This document shows positions 28,301-38,571 of a stretch of DNA of 64,000 nt, in pieces; the first letter of the stretch is position 1; every line of letters begins with the position of its first letter. The notes beneath the pieces were generated by a model. The model worked only from the letters and a program-made list of their open reading frames with translations, was not told the DNA's origin and made no database searches. Source of the DNA: Phoebastria nigripes (taxonomy: Eukaryota > Chordata > Aves > Procellariiformes > Diomedeidae); NCBI GenBank assembly GCA_035582835.1, contig JAYKAV010002796.1, positions 1,766-65,765 on the forward strand. The letters are read 5' to 3'. The position numbers and the translations under genes are program-made.

Positions 28301-29036
28301 AACTTTGGGGCATGATTCAACTAATAGAGTTTAGGCTGTTTTCACTTTTGTAATGGTTGGCTCTAGAAAGTCCTCTCTTTTCCCTGCTATGATTTGGGCT
28401 TCCTATTTATATTTCATTAGAGAACGAAATAGCACTATGAACAATCATAAATCCAAATCTCCTAAGTAACTTCCTAAGTGTAATACTTCTTTGCAATATT
28501 GAATTAATGCTTCAAATATTCATTCTACACAAGTAGAATATTTTAGCACCTATGTTTCTTGGAGTAGTTTTCACACCCTTGCTGTTATTCTCTTTATAAC
28601 TTCGTTTTTACACAGACCAAGGAAAGTCAGAGTGAGTGTCATTAAAATGTAATGAAGTGTAAGACAGATGCCCAGAAAACACTCATTTTAAAACCATTTC
28701 TAGTATTGTTTATAAAATTGTTTTAAAGTTACATTTTTAATGCAGTGTTGGCTTCAAAATAATTCATTTCTGTATTAGCCCCAAGTGTTTTCAAACCTGA
28801 AAAGAAAATTAAAATCACGTCCTGACATTCTAAACTGTGATTGAATCTGCTTCCACACAGCACAAATGACCAAATTACAACATTTAAAACATGCACTCAA
28901 CTCCACCAACAGAGTTTGCGGATACACACTCAATTACTGACCTGCCATCCACTGTCGCAATCATTCGCTCCACAGACGCTGTGAATCCCACATACAAAAA
29001 AAGCAGTAGGAACCTAACGGCAGCGTTTCTTTCCAT
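13004..29036 (-). CDS. ATP6AP1L: V-type proton ATPase subunit S1-like protein (seven coding exons)
   Basis: This is a paralogue of the V-ATPase accessory subunit Ac45 (ATP6AP1), a type I membrane protein of the proton pump in endosomes, lysosomes and secretory vesicles. Seven exons (28942-29036, 22263-22303, 21381-21442, 19398-19639, 15495-15545, 14523-14766, 13004-13306) all have GT-AG ends and compatible phases. Together they give 1038 bases, 345 residues and a stop, with no break. Residues 1-20 look like a signal peptide. Residues 67-245 form the lumenal Ac45 C-terminal domain, with sequons at 71, 95, 117, 190 and 198. One membrane span lies at about 269-291, followed by a tail of about 54 residues. 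The large N-terminal half of classical Ac45 is absent. Head-to-head orientation with RPS23 matches the human order. The gene identity is strong. Exons 2 and 3 rest on splice sites and phase rather than homology. Confidence 0.85.
13923..13967. repeat. Small inverted repeat
   Basis: The arms gaaaaaaggggat and atcccctttttc can pair over about 11 bases with one bulge, leaving a loop of roughly 15 bases. It lies inside the last ATP6AP1L intron. No function can be inferred. Confidence 0.5.
14523..14766 (-). CDS. ATP6AP1L: ATP6AP1L coding exon 6 (lumenal Ac45 domain, main part)
   Basis: The exon encodes [20 protein letters not shown], then [20 protein letters not shown] and a stretch ending in TFIDFQ. 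These correspond to [39 protein letters not shown] and LQDFQ of Ac45. The conserved Cys of SYHCEHVSS is kept. The acceptor is acaatattttcag and the donor is ttccag|gtaatg. Confidence 0.9.
15495..15545 (-). CDS. ATP6AP1L: ATP6AP1L coding exon 5 (51 bp)
   Basis: This exon is too short for ORF finding and was located from the family alignment. The acceptor gctttttgacctag precedes the codons for [16 protein letters not shown], and the donor is attag|gtaagt. It matches the LSLTYERLFGTTVTFK strand of Ac45 and restores the reading frame between exons 4 and 6. The two inverted LTRs lie in the intron just upstream. Confidence 0.8.
16675..17222 (-). mobile_element. Solo LTR of an avian endogenous retrovirus, copy 1
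   Basis: Read on the minus strand, the element starts tgtcctggctctggctggg and ends gggtcaacccaccaca, so it has TG...CA ends. Its sequence parallels the LTR at 18609-19204, and in the same order it shows the Ctggctggg start, a cagctgacc segment, the catgctcagcaataaaaa core and the ctggctggggt end. Flanking pentamers agccc and agtcc differ at one base and may be the target duplication. The family is a common solo LTR of bird genomes; I do not assign a database name. It lies in an ATP6AP1L intron in sense orientation. Confidence 0.7.
18609..19204 (+). mobile_element. Solo LTR of an avian endogenous retrovirus, copy 2 (inverted to copy 1)
   Basis: An exact five-base duplication, gtgcc, flanks the element at 18604-18608 and 19205-19209, which fits ERVL or ERVK-like integration. 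The first dinucleotide is TA where the sister copy has TG, so one terminal base has mutated. A CRE palindrome tgacgtca (18868-18875) lies 9 bases before a TATAAA (18885-18890), a credible retroviral core promoter. No internal viral gene sequence is attached, so it is a solo LTR. It is antisense to ATP6AP1L and lies in the same intron as copy 1. Confidence 0.75.
18868..18890 (+). promoter_or_regulatory. LTR core promoter (CRE plus TATA box)
   Basis: The perfect palindrome tgacgtca, a binding site for CREB/ATF factors, is followed by tataaa in the middle of LTR copy 2. The other copy has degraded versions of both. Activity is inferred only from the motifs. Confidence 0.5.
19398..19639 (-). CDS. 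ATP6AP1L: ATP6AP1L coding exon 4 (lumenal Ac45 domain, first part)
   Basis: The translation includes [18 protein letters not shown] and LDLTEKTFG, which align with the ILFWAQN and LTPLTFG segments of Ac45. There are sequons at residues 71, 95 and 117 and an Asn-Cys-Ser at 140. The acceptor is tggtcaatcag|GTT in phase 0; a second AG eight bases further on would break the phase. The donor is gcaat|gtaagg. Confidence 0.8.
21381..21442 (-). CDS. ATP6AP1L: ATP6AP1L coding exon 3 (62 bp)
   Basis: The acceptor is cactgtcttctgcag and the donor is acacag|gtagtg. The exon has two bases plus 20 codons ([20 protein letters not shown]) and ends on a codon boundary, as exon 4 requires. The segment is charged and lumenal. 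Its assignment rests on splice signals, order and phase. Confidence 0.55.
22263..22303 (-). CDS. ATP6AP1L: ATP6AP1L coding exon 2 (41 bp)
   Basis: This small exon lies between a very good acceptor (tatttttctcctctcttctag) and donor (aaatg|gtaagg). It carries one base, 13 codons ([13 protein letters not shown]) and one base, exactly the phase needed between exons 1 and 3. The sequence has no match to Ac45, as expected for this poorly conserved linker. A 6.6 kb intron separates it from exon 1. Confidence 0.55.
22682..23254 (+). mobile_element. CR1 non-LTR retrotransposon, truncated 3' end
   Basis: The frame at 22781-23167 encodes the C-terminus of the CR1 ORF2 polyprotein ([52 protein letters not shown]). 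The short 3' UTR ends in the diagnostic repeat attctatgattctatg. CR1 is the main LINE of birds and reptiles and is usually 5'-truncated, as here. Only the tail of the reverse-transcriptase protein remains, so it cannot move by itself. It sits in ATP6AP1L intron 1, just upstream of exon 2, antisense to the gene. Confidence 0.92.
25270..25355. repeat. Imperfect TTAGTTATA repeats
   Basis: Variants of ttagttata recur about six times in this AT-rich stretch. It is a degenerate minisatellite-like run inside ATP6AP1L intron 1. Confidence 0.5.
28942..29036 (-). CDS. ATP6AP1L: ATP6AP1L coding exon 1 (signal peptide)
   Basis: The ATG at 29036-29034 opens a frame starting [18 protein letters not shown], a short charged n-region plus a hydrophobic core typical of a signal peptide. 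The donor is gcag|gtcagt after 31 codons plus two bases. The frame is also open upstream, but I chose this ATG because the signal peptide follows directly and a CCAAT box and GC box lie about 110 bases before it. The next exon supplies the third base of the split codon. Confidence 0.65.
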
Positions 29037-29142
29037 TGAGAAGGGAGCCAGTCCCTCCACACCCAGCACATCTGCTCCTCTGGTCCAGCAGGCAGCCGCG
29101 CACCCACGCTCTGCCTGGCAGCGTGACGGGCAGCAGATCCAG

Positions 29143-29157
29143 CCAATCAGGGGCGGG
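29143..29157 (-). promoter_or_regulatory. ATP6AP1L: CCAAT box and GC box, candidate ATP6AP1L promoter
   Basis: The plus strand reads ccaat (29143-29147), then ggggcggg (29150-29157), about 110 bases upstream of the ATP6AP1L ATG in a locally GC-rich stretch (about 29040-29200). These bind NF-Y and Sp1 factors. A TATA box is not evident. The alternative is that transcription begins further upstream, near the 33.5 kb CpG island. Confidence 0.4.
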
Positions 29158-29654
29158 ATTCGCCACTCCATCGCTGCACCGCTACCCACGGGAGAAATTA
29201 TTCGTGTGCTTAGGTTTATTCTGATGGCAGACACCTACCGCTGGCACGTTCCAGCTTCCTTGTGAATTAAAGATTACACNTTCTGGGGAAATTGTACCAG
29301 GATGCGAGCTGTTTGCTAAGGAAAAAAGAAATAAAATCAGACGGTCTCTCCAGGCTCTACAATCACACTGAAGAGCACTTCTTATCTGTACTCAACCCTA
29401 ACCTTAAAGAAAGGTGAAGGTGCTGTTTCCAAACAGCTCTGAAATTTCTCCTTCCGTATGACAACCAGAGAAAGAACTACATGTATTCTGAAGTCTTACA
29501 ATACCTTCAGAGTAATAGTAGTATCCCCATTTTACAGATATGAAAGCAGACATAGCAAGCTTAGAAGTCAAATATTTGGAAGTCGTTTCCTTTCTTCAGT
29601 ACCAATTCAGTATGTGTGTGTCCAGCTTTCTGGTTCAACTGTTTTTATACTTAC

Positions 29655-29872
29655 AGATAACTCTAAGCCAGACCACAGCTGTTGAATGCCCACAGAATTA
29701 CAGTGCCTCTGCTTCTGGACTGTCAGACCGAGACACCAAGGCGCATACACATCACTGAATACAGCAGGTTGGTTCTGGGACGGGTCATTCTCAAAAGATA
29801 TGTGGGTCGCAGGCATGGGTACCTCTTCTGCAGACCCTCTGTCCTTGTCAGCCTTCTCAAAATATACATCAG
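29655..29872 (-). other. Exon-like open segment B upstream of ATP6AP1L
   Basis: A good acceptor (cttgccctcttctttgccat...gagcacag) and donor (ttatct|gtaagtata) bound 218 bases. One frame is open throughout (ADVYFEKADKDRGSAEEV...). I do not recognise the sequence. Its open frame does not join in phase with segment A at 30018-30212, so if the two are spliced they would be non-coding 5' exons or would use another partner. Confidence 0.25.
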
Positions 29873-30017
29873 CTGTGCTCATGATGGCAAAGAAGAGGGC
29901 AAGGCACATGACTCAAACCCTATGACCCACATGCGTTCTCCACATATGGCTCACTAACTGCAGCTTGCATTCACAGTGTCTACACAGGACCGGGAAAGCT
30001 GAAATGAGGATACTTAC

Positions 30018-30212
30018 TGGTGGACCAGGTGCAACGACAGTGCTCTGCAGCACGCTCGTGGGCAGTTTGGCCACCTTCGTGAACACAGCCATGGATCTGT
30101 GACCAGTCTGGAGGGAACTCTGGGGCCCAGGCAGAAACAGGTTCTTGGTACCTGCCTTCAGCATGGGCAGCTCACTCTCGAAAGGAAGCTCAGACCAGTG
30201 CTTAGCTGACAT
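30018..30212 (-). other. Exon-like open segment A upstream of ATP6AP1L
   Basis: An ATG at 30212 opens 65 codons (MSAKHWSELPFESELPML...) ending exactly at a consensus donor, ccacca|gtaagtatcc. There is no match I recognise. It could be the first coding exon of an unannotated gene, a 5' exon of ATP6AP1L, or chance. Confidence 0.25.
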
Positions 30213-30299
30213 TTAGTCACACAGCACCCTTCTCCACTTAAATATCAGTCACAACCTGCTCCTATGTGTATACATCTATCTATGGACACACATACCCCA

Positions 30300-33200
30300 C
30301 ACACACCCACTGCCTTTTTGCTCAGCAGCTAACGTCAGCTACCTGCTGATGTGACCACACAGTTAGCCCTTCTTCACTGATTAAGAGCTCCTGTCTATTG
30401 CATTCCAGATGCAAGATAAAGATAGAGGTTTTAGCATCATAACTATTAAAAAGGATTTACCATCTTAATTAATTTCTCCTTCAGTGATACAGAGAGTATT
30501 CACTAATCTTAAAACTCAACAGCTTGTCCTCAGCAGTACTGATTCTATCCAATTTAAGGAGGAATCCAGATACTTATGTGAGAATCCCAGCTTGAAAAAT
30601 GAGATAAGGGAGCGTAGTGATAAACAAGGACCAGTGGAAAATAATCTCTAAATTTTCTGTGAAGCACCAGAAACGTATGATGCTAAACTTGGAATAGTTC
30701 CACCAGTACAGAGACATGGCTCAGCCAAAAATTTTAAGCAGCCCTGGAAGGAGGCAGAAGTGCCACACACGTTGCTCAGAAGTGAAGCCACTCATGTCAC
30801 TGACCTGTTAAACGTTTCAGTGCTCCTGAATCATAGTCCTTTCTAAATAAGGGGGGGGGGGAAAGGCACAGAGAGGCTTTCTGATGGTGCCTTGAGATTT
30901 CATTCATGTGCTGCTGTCTTCTAGGTGTTCATCAGCCTGGGAGCAAAAGCTAAGAAATAAAAATGCTGAAATACAAACCAGTATGGCACAAATGAACAAA
31001 TAACGTGTCCTTTGAGGGCAGAGAAAGTGAGAGAAAGTAGTACGAACAACACGTGGCAGGCCACAGCTAAAGTCAGTACAGGCTGAATCCAAGATAATGT
31101 CCTGTAGTCCATTCTGTGATAACAGAATGTATCTTTAACTGTACTTCCAGCCTGTGTGTTTCCATGGTGCTACCAATTTATAGGGGGAACCTGCCTTCTT
31201 AGACCACCGTTTCACATAGTCAAAGACAGGAAAAGTATGTGTCAATTTGCTCAGAAACAAAGGGGGTTTTGCAGACAACCAAGAAAACATGTAACGCCAA
31301 ACTGCTAACATAGGTTAAACCAGTATAAATCAGTGAAAATATACTGACTTCCTCACTATACGCTAATACTATGGGTGCCGATAGTAATTCACTAATCAGC
31401 AGTCATCATCTGAAATAATCGTAGAAGCAAAGAGCATAAAGAAGTCTTTCCTTACCTCTTGACACTTGCTAATAATAATAATAATAACAACAATAATATT
31501 AAACATTTGAGGCAGTTCTTAAAAATGTTGGTTTTTTATGAGGTTCAAGCATAAACAGACTCACGTGGTATCTAAAAAGAAATGAGATCCACTGAAAGCA
31601 AAGAAGTCATCCTAAGCATTTACTTCATTCTGCTGAAGAATGATGACAAAACCACCATCTCTGCATTACTGAGTTTAAAAAGAAAGCTTGAATGGAGTCT
31701 TACATGCAGTAGTCCTGACAAAGGCATGACTAGATGAGCTCTTGTGATTCAGTTGATGAATCACTGTTGTACATTTGCTTGTTTTACATTGAAATCAACC
31801 AAACAAATCTTGCTCAGCCACATGCTTCAACTACACATACACACAGTGAACAAAGGGTGAACAGAGGGTCATGGGCAAAGCCCACACACTGTTTTATGGA
31901 ACACACAAGGTCACACTCAACTCCACAAAGGCATCCGATGAACCTCGTGCAGGACAAAGTCAATGGGAAGTCAACAGTTTTATTTATATCCTATAAGATG
32001 GGCTATGGTGGGCTAAAAGTGGCCAATATTCCAAATATTAAGAGGATTAAACTGCTGCTTATCATCTTTTTTTCCCCCTCTGGCACTAAGCTTTTGCTCG
32101 TAATTCATGCAAAACTTGTCCTTTGATGATAAAGCAGCTACCACGTAGTTCTCTTTTACTTAGTATCATGGCAGTTCAGACATTTCCACTGCCAAGGAGG
32201 AGGCACTGCAGGAGATTTTACTGTACTTTAAACACTGCTCTTTTTTTGGATCTACCTCGCAGAAAAGGTAGTTAAGAAAGCAGCTGGCAATTACATTCAG
32301 CACAACGGTTCACAGTTTTGTGAGGTTTGTGAAGCAAACAATCAGAGACTGATAGTTTAGACAGTCGATACTGCTGGCATCCCACACATCCCCGAATGTG
32401 TCACCACAGTCCAGCAAACCCCCTGTCAAATGGGATGATTACACAAACGTTGATGGAGACCCTGAGGTGACAGCTGTTCTGCCTGATGCTGCAATGATTA
32501 TACACACACTGAGTTTGCATGCAATGAATGAGACTGCAGACATAATTTTAAACATGGATAACTTCTCTCTTTGGCTAGCATCTCCTCAGGCAGACAACTG
32601 AGGAGGCACAATCTATTTTCAACACAGTTTATAGTTACCTTCAGATGACATATCAGGTCACCATAAACTGAGCAGCTTTCTAAAATAACATGTCTCAACC
32701 AAAGGTACAAGTACAAGGTACACTAGCACTTAACATATCATTACTATTTTTTCACTGAGACATACATTGTTCCTCTGATTCAGATATATTCACAATGCAC
32801 TGACAACGCAAGAGAAGCATGGACAGAAAATTGGCCTTAATATATAGAAAAAGCTTGTCTCAGTTCCAACAAAATCCTCTCTCTGGGCAACTAATTTGCC
32901 CACAGTCCTTTCAGCCTTCATCTCCACCACACAAACGGGGATGATGCAAAAATTAATCCTGTTACAACTCTCTCTCCTGCCTCCCTTCTACTCCTTGCAC
33001 CCTTCCTAACAACCCCAAAGGATGCCATCCTATCCTAAGAAATCTCCATACAGACTCCAAGCTGGTCTGAACAAAGACTGGATCAAGTGTGAAGCTTCTG
33101 ATTCTTGGCCTACCTTCAGGGGACGGGGATCACACAAAAAACCCACAAAAGAGCTCAGTCTGCGTTACAAGGTAGATTTACCACTGTGAAGGAGGTCCCA

Positions 33201-33400
33201 AAACTTGTGTATCTCCACTCCCCTGGAAAATGTAACTGTGGCAGCCACAGGGTCTGGTTTGTTTGTTTTACACCCATCAGTGCGTTGTAAAGTGCTTGCC
33301 ATTCAAGTGAGAGAAAGCCACAGGCTCTGAGGTACCAGACAAGGTAGTCAAAGCCCCAAATCTCCCTCCGTTTTTTCTTCAACCTCCTTTTTGTTGTTCT
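30300..33400. other. Non-coding stretch before the orphan CpG island
   Basis: No gene is recognised. There is a poly-G run at about 30850, a short aat/aac triplet repeat at 31471-31498, and two overlapping hydrophobic frames on the minus strand at 30904-31112 that have no family resemblance. Confidence 0.5.
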
Positions 33401-33419
33401 CCCTGCTGGAAGAGGCGCA

Positions 33420-33770
33420 TGAGGAAACACTNAAAGCATTTTGCAGGCTGGCAGACGGAGCTGGCCCCAGGAAACTGCGGGTGGACGGCTGCGGCCGGTT
33501 GCGGAGGCAGCAGGCCTGACCTCGGGCGGGGCCAAACGCGCCCAAAATGGCGGCGGCGCCAGGGACGATGGGAGCTGTAGTTCCCCGCCCCGCGCGGAGC
33601 GGGGCTGCTGCAGGGCCGGGCCGGGCCGGGCCGGGCCGGGGGAGCGGAGCTGCCGCCCGCGGGGGCGGTGGTGGACGCGGGGCCTGAGCGCCGGGGAGCG
33701 AGGGACCGGCTGCGGAGAGGTCGGCCCCTGACGCCCGCCAGCTGAGGCTTTCGTTTTACAGCTCTGCGGG
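33420..33770. promoter_or_regulatory. CpG island with YY1 and ZNF143-type motifs (orphan promoter)
   Basis: The stretch is very GC- and CpG-rich. It contains caaaatggcggc (33543-33554), a YY1 site in the orientation usually found just inside plus-strand transcripts. About 15 bases on is atgggagctgtagttc, the reverse complement of the ACTACAnnTCCCA motif bound by ZNF143. A GGGCC pentamer repeat follows. Such motif pairs mark housekeeping, often bidirectional, promoters. No intact gene starts here. Candidates are a distal promoter of ATP6AP1L (minus), the remains of the promoter of the truncated RPS23 copy (plus), or a lncRNA. Confidence 0.55.
33613..33641. repeat. GGGCC pentanucleotide repeat
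   Basis: Five consecutive gggcc units end in ggggg. G-runs of this spacing can form G-quadruplexes. The repeat sits within the CpG island just 3' of the YY1 and ZNF143 motifs. Confidence 0.75.
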
Positions 33771-34225
33771 ACGTCAGCAATCAGGTTTCACAGGGAACAC
33801 TGGAGATCAGATTATAGCGGGAGTTTTAAGATAAATTGTGGGATTTGGGGTGGATTTATCTGCTCGGCCAATTGAAACATTTAATTTTAGACGTGCTTAT
33901 GTAACAGTGCTGGCGTTCTCCAAAGAAAACAACCTGTTCCCACCCAGCTGCCAAGAGTCCTCCCGGGCGGCTGTTTCCAGCCGAGTTACTAATTTGGGAT
34001 ATTTCACTGCAAAAACACCTAGCCAGGGAGAGGAAGGACCCCATGAGAGCAGGATCTTGTGGCTGCCTCTGCAAGCATGCCTCTGCAGGGCCCGGCGGGG
34101 CACCNGCGGCCGGGAGCGTCACGGACGGGGCCGCATCCGTGCCTGGCAGGTTGAGTACCGACCGTGGGGCTGCCCTACGCGACGAAACTGCTGCTCGGTG
34201 TCCGGTTTGCTCCTCTGTCAGACGG

Positions 34226-34840
34226 ACCTGCGGAAGCNGAGCCGGCCAGCTCTTCCATCCAGCAACATCTTAGTGTCCAGCTGATCCAGAATGGCAGGAA
34301 AATAACGGCCCTTGTTCCCAACGGTGGTTGCCTGAACTTCATCGAGGTACATAACCTGCATCCAAACCCAATACAGTTCACTGACACAGTATAACCGCTC
34401 AGAAATAGTAACGTCACTCACCCTACGCTTTGGGGAGTGTAGAACTGCTGCGTTCTGCTGGTTACTAAACACGGACTGTGAAATCGTCGAGCTCGAATTT
34501 TCCAACTTGAGGCTATTTCAACAGATGCAGCTAGTCCACTGTACACGTGCATGTAAATTTATCAAAGCAAGTCTCGGTTGTTAGCCTTACTTGACTTTAT
34601 TCTTATCTGTTATTTCTATTAAATCGTACAGTTGTTTTTAACAGTCTAGTTACTGCTAAATTCTAGGAAAATGACAAAGTTCTGGTTGCCGGTTTTGGTT
34701 GGAAGGGTCACCCTCTTGGCGACATTCATGGAGTTCAAGGTTGTCCCAGCAGCCAGTGTTTCTCTGTTGGCCTTCTACCAGGGCAAGAAGGAGAAACCAA
34801 GATCGTAAGTTCCTTTTGTGCAAGCTAGAGTACTAATAAA
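34226..34840 (+). pseudogene. RPS23: Truncated unprocessed RPS23 copy (exons 3 and 4)
   Basis: Bases 34233-34346 align without gaps to RPS23 exon 3, and 34667-34808 align to exon 4. Between them is a 320-base intron with GT (gtacat) and AG (ttctag) at exactly the same place as in the real gene, and an AATAAA follows at 34835. It therefore arose by DNA duplication, not by retroposition. It is broken: exons 1 and 2 are missing, the exon 3 acceptor AG is lost, and a five-base deletion in exon 4 (after GDIHGV) shifts the frame. Exon 3 has many replacements in the most conserved part of the protein. The decoding-centre motif KQPNSAIRK has become EPASSSIQQ, so the hydroxylated Pro is gone. It lies 2.3 kb upstream of the intact gene on the same strand. 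Confidence 0.85.
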
Positions 34841-34849
34841 CATTTTAAT

Positions 34850-36330
34850 TTGATAATTTTTGTATGCCTTTCTGTGCCATAATAAATGGTTTGTATGTAC
34901 AAATATATCCTCTGCACGTTATTAAACGCTGGGTGACATGTATGAGTGAACATTTTTGCAATGGATGACACTAACTAAACCTGAGCACTTCTCTTTGGTT
35001 TTGGATCAAACAAACAATACTAATTTTGAAGAACAAGGTGAAATGAAGAAAAACTGTCATAACAGAAGTGTCCCGAAGTCCTAGTAAAGTTTAGAAAGAA
35101 ACAGCAAAACCTGCAGTACCATCATCTCAAATCATCTCTTTCCTAGATCTTAACGTCATAGTATTTGTGCACCAGATGCCCGTTTCAGTATATTCATTTT
35201 ATTAATCAGTTTCCTTCCTAGTCAGCTTTTAAGTATTAAGTATTCCTAATATTCTTAAGATTGTAAAGCAAAGCTGTAGCATTTTTACAAGATTAACTAC
35301 CCTATTCTTAAGATTACCAAATAGCAATTGCATCTTCTGAAGAGTTGCTTTTAATAAAGCTCCTGAAAGTGTTGCTGGGTTTTCTGGTTTTTGTTTGTTG
35401 TTTTTTTGATGTTTTTTTAATTATTATTTATTTAATGTTTTTTGATTATTTATTCTATCCAGATCAAATGTGAAAACAGCCCTGCATAAACAAAGTATGT
35501 ATTTTCTGTTTAAGCTGTAAACACAGGTTGTGTTAATAAAGATACATTTAGATCTAATGACTGCCCCTTCACAGCAATCCCGAAAAGGGAAGTGAATGTT
35601 CATGGCCTTTTCTTCTAGGGAGTGGATTGCTTGAATGAGGCAGCTGTTCAGTTGGCATCTGCAGATTGCTAGAGTTTGGCAGTATGGACTAACAGTAGCT
35701 TTCAAAATTAATAAATGCTCGTTTCCGTTACAGGGTTTTACTCTGGTGTAGCTCCACTGGAAGACTTGGGGGCAACGCAGGTATTTAAGTCAAAAGCTGG
35801 AAGTAAGAAATCCTGGCTCAGCTACCATCAGAGCTCCTCGGCATCTTCCTCGCTCACCCCTCTGAGCTCACCCTCTGAGGAGGATGCAGGGGAAGCGAGG
35901 GGCTCGGTGAGCCCCAAGAACACGGCGGCAGAAGAACGGGGCCTCCCCAGCCGCAGCCGAGGCCACTCCACGCAGAACGGTGGCGATGCCACCATGCCCT
36001 CCTCTCTCCTAAGACTGCTCCGTGCCTGTCCCGAGTGCGGGAGTCACCCTCCGCTTCTCTTAACCACGGGAAGCACTGCGAGCATCCCTGATGCTACGGA
36101 GAAGGGCCGCACAAGCGCCGTTTGGTGAAGACGACCTGAACTTCAGCGTCCTCCGCCCCCGGCCGTTCCTTCGGTCTCCTCAGAGAAGCTGAAGCCTCCT
36201 TTCGCTGCCTCACCTCGGGGAGGCGGCCGACGCGCTGCACTCCGTGCCTGCCCCCCTCCCTACCGAGGTCGGTAACTCCCAGAGAAACCGGATTAAACAA
36301 GTTAAAGCCAGGGACGAACGGCCGCTGGTA
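34850..36330. other. Spacer between the RPS23 pseudogene and RPS23
   Basis: The first kilobase is AT-rich with poly-T runs near 35400. From about 35830 it becomes GC-rich towards the RPS23 CpG island. The open frame at 35715-36128 on the plus strand is Ser- and Pro-rich and is most simply explained by base composition. Confidence 0.5.
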
Positions 36331-36542
36331 CGGCGCTGCCGCTCCCCGCTGAGGGAACCGAACTCCCGCCCCCCCGCTCCTCCCGCCCCGGCGGGGCCGG
36401 GCCGGGTCGCCCCAGCCGGTGCCGGGCGGGACTTTCAGTCAGGCGCGGCGCGGGCAGCCCGCCGCGGGGCCTCGCGGCCGCAGCTAGGCGGCGCGGAGCG
36501 GGCGCGCCTCCCTCTTTCGCGCTCGGCAGCCGCGGTGGAAGG

Positions 36543-36545
<3 letters not shown>
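36330..36545 (+). promoter_or_regulatory. RPS23: RPS23 CpG-island promoter with 5' TOP start
   Basis: Dense CpG and GC boxes lead into a pyrimidine run cctccctctttcgc at 36507-36520, 23 bases before the ATG. Ribosomal-protein mRNAs begin at such a C within a pyrimidine tract, the 5' terminal oligopyrimidine element through which mTOR and LARP1 control translation. There is no TATA box, as usual for this class. Confidence 0.65.
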
Positions 36546-38539
<1,994 letters not shown>

Positions 38540-38565
38540 ATTTAGAATAATTTGCCAAGAATGTC

Positions 38566-38571
38566 AATAAA
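38566..38571 (+). terminator. RPS23: RPS23 polyadenylation signal
   Basis: An AATAAA lies 27 bases past the stop codon, giving the very short 3' UTR typical of ribosomal-protein mRNAs. Confidence 0.85.

Noticed and set aside
33379..33780. 133-codon minus-strand ORF over the 33.5 kb CpG island
   Set aside because: It is a composition artefact of a CpG island with no recognisable domain.
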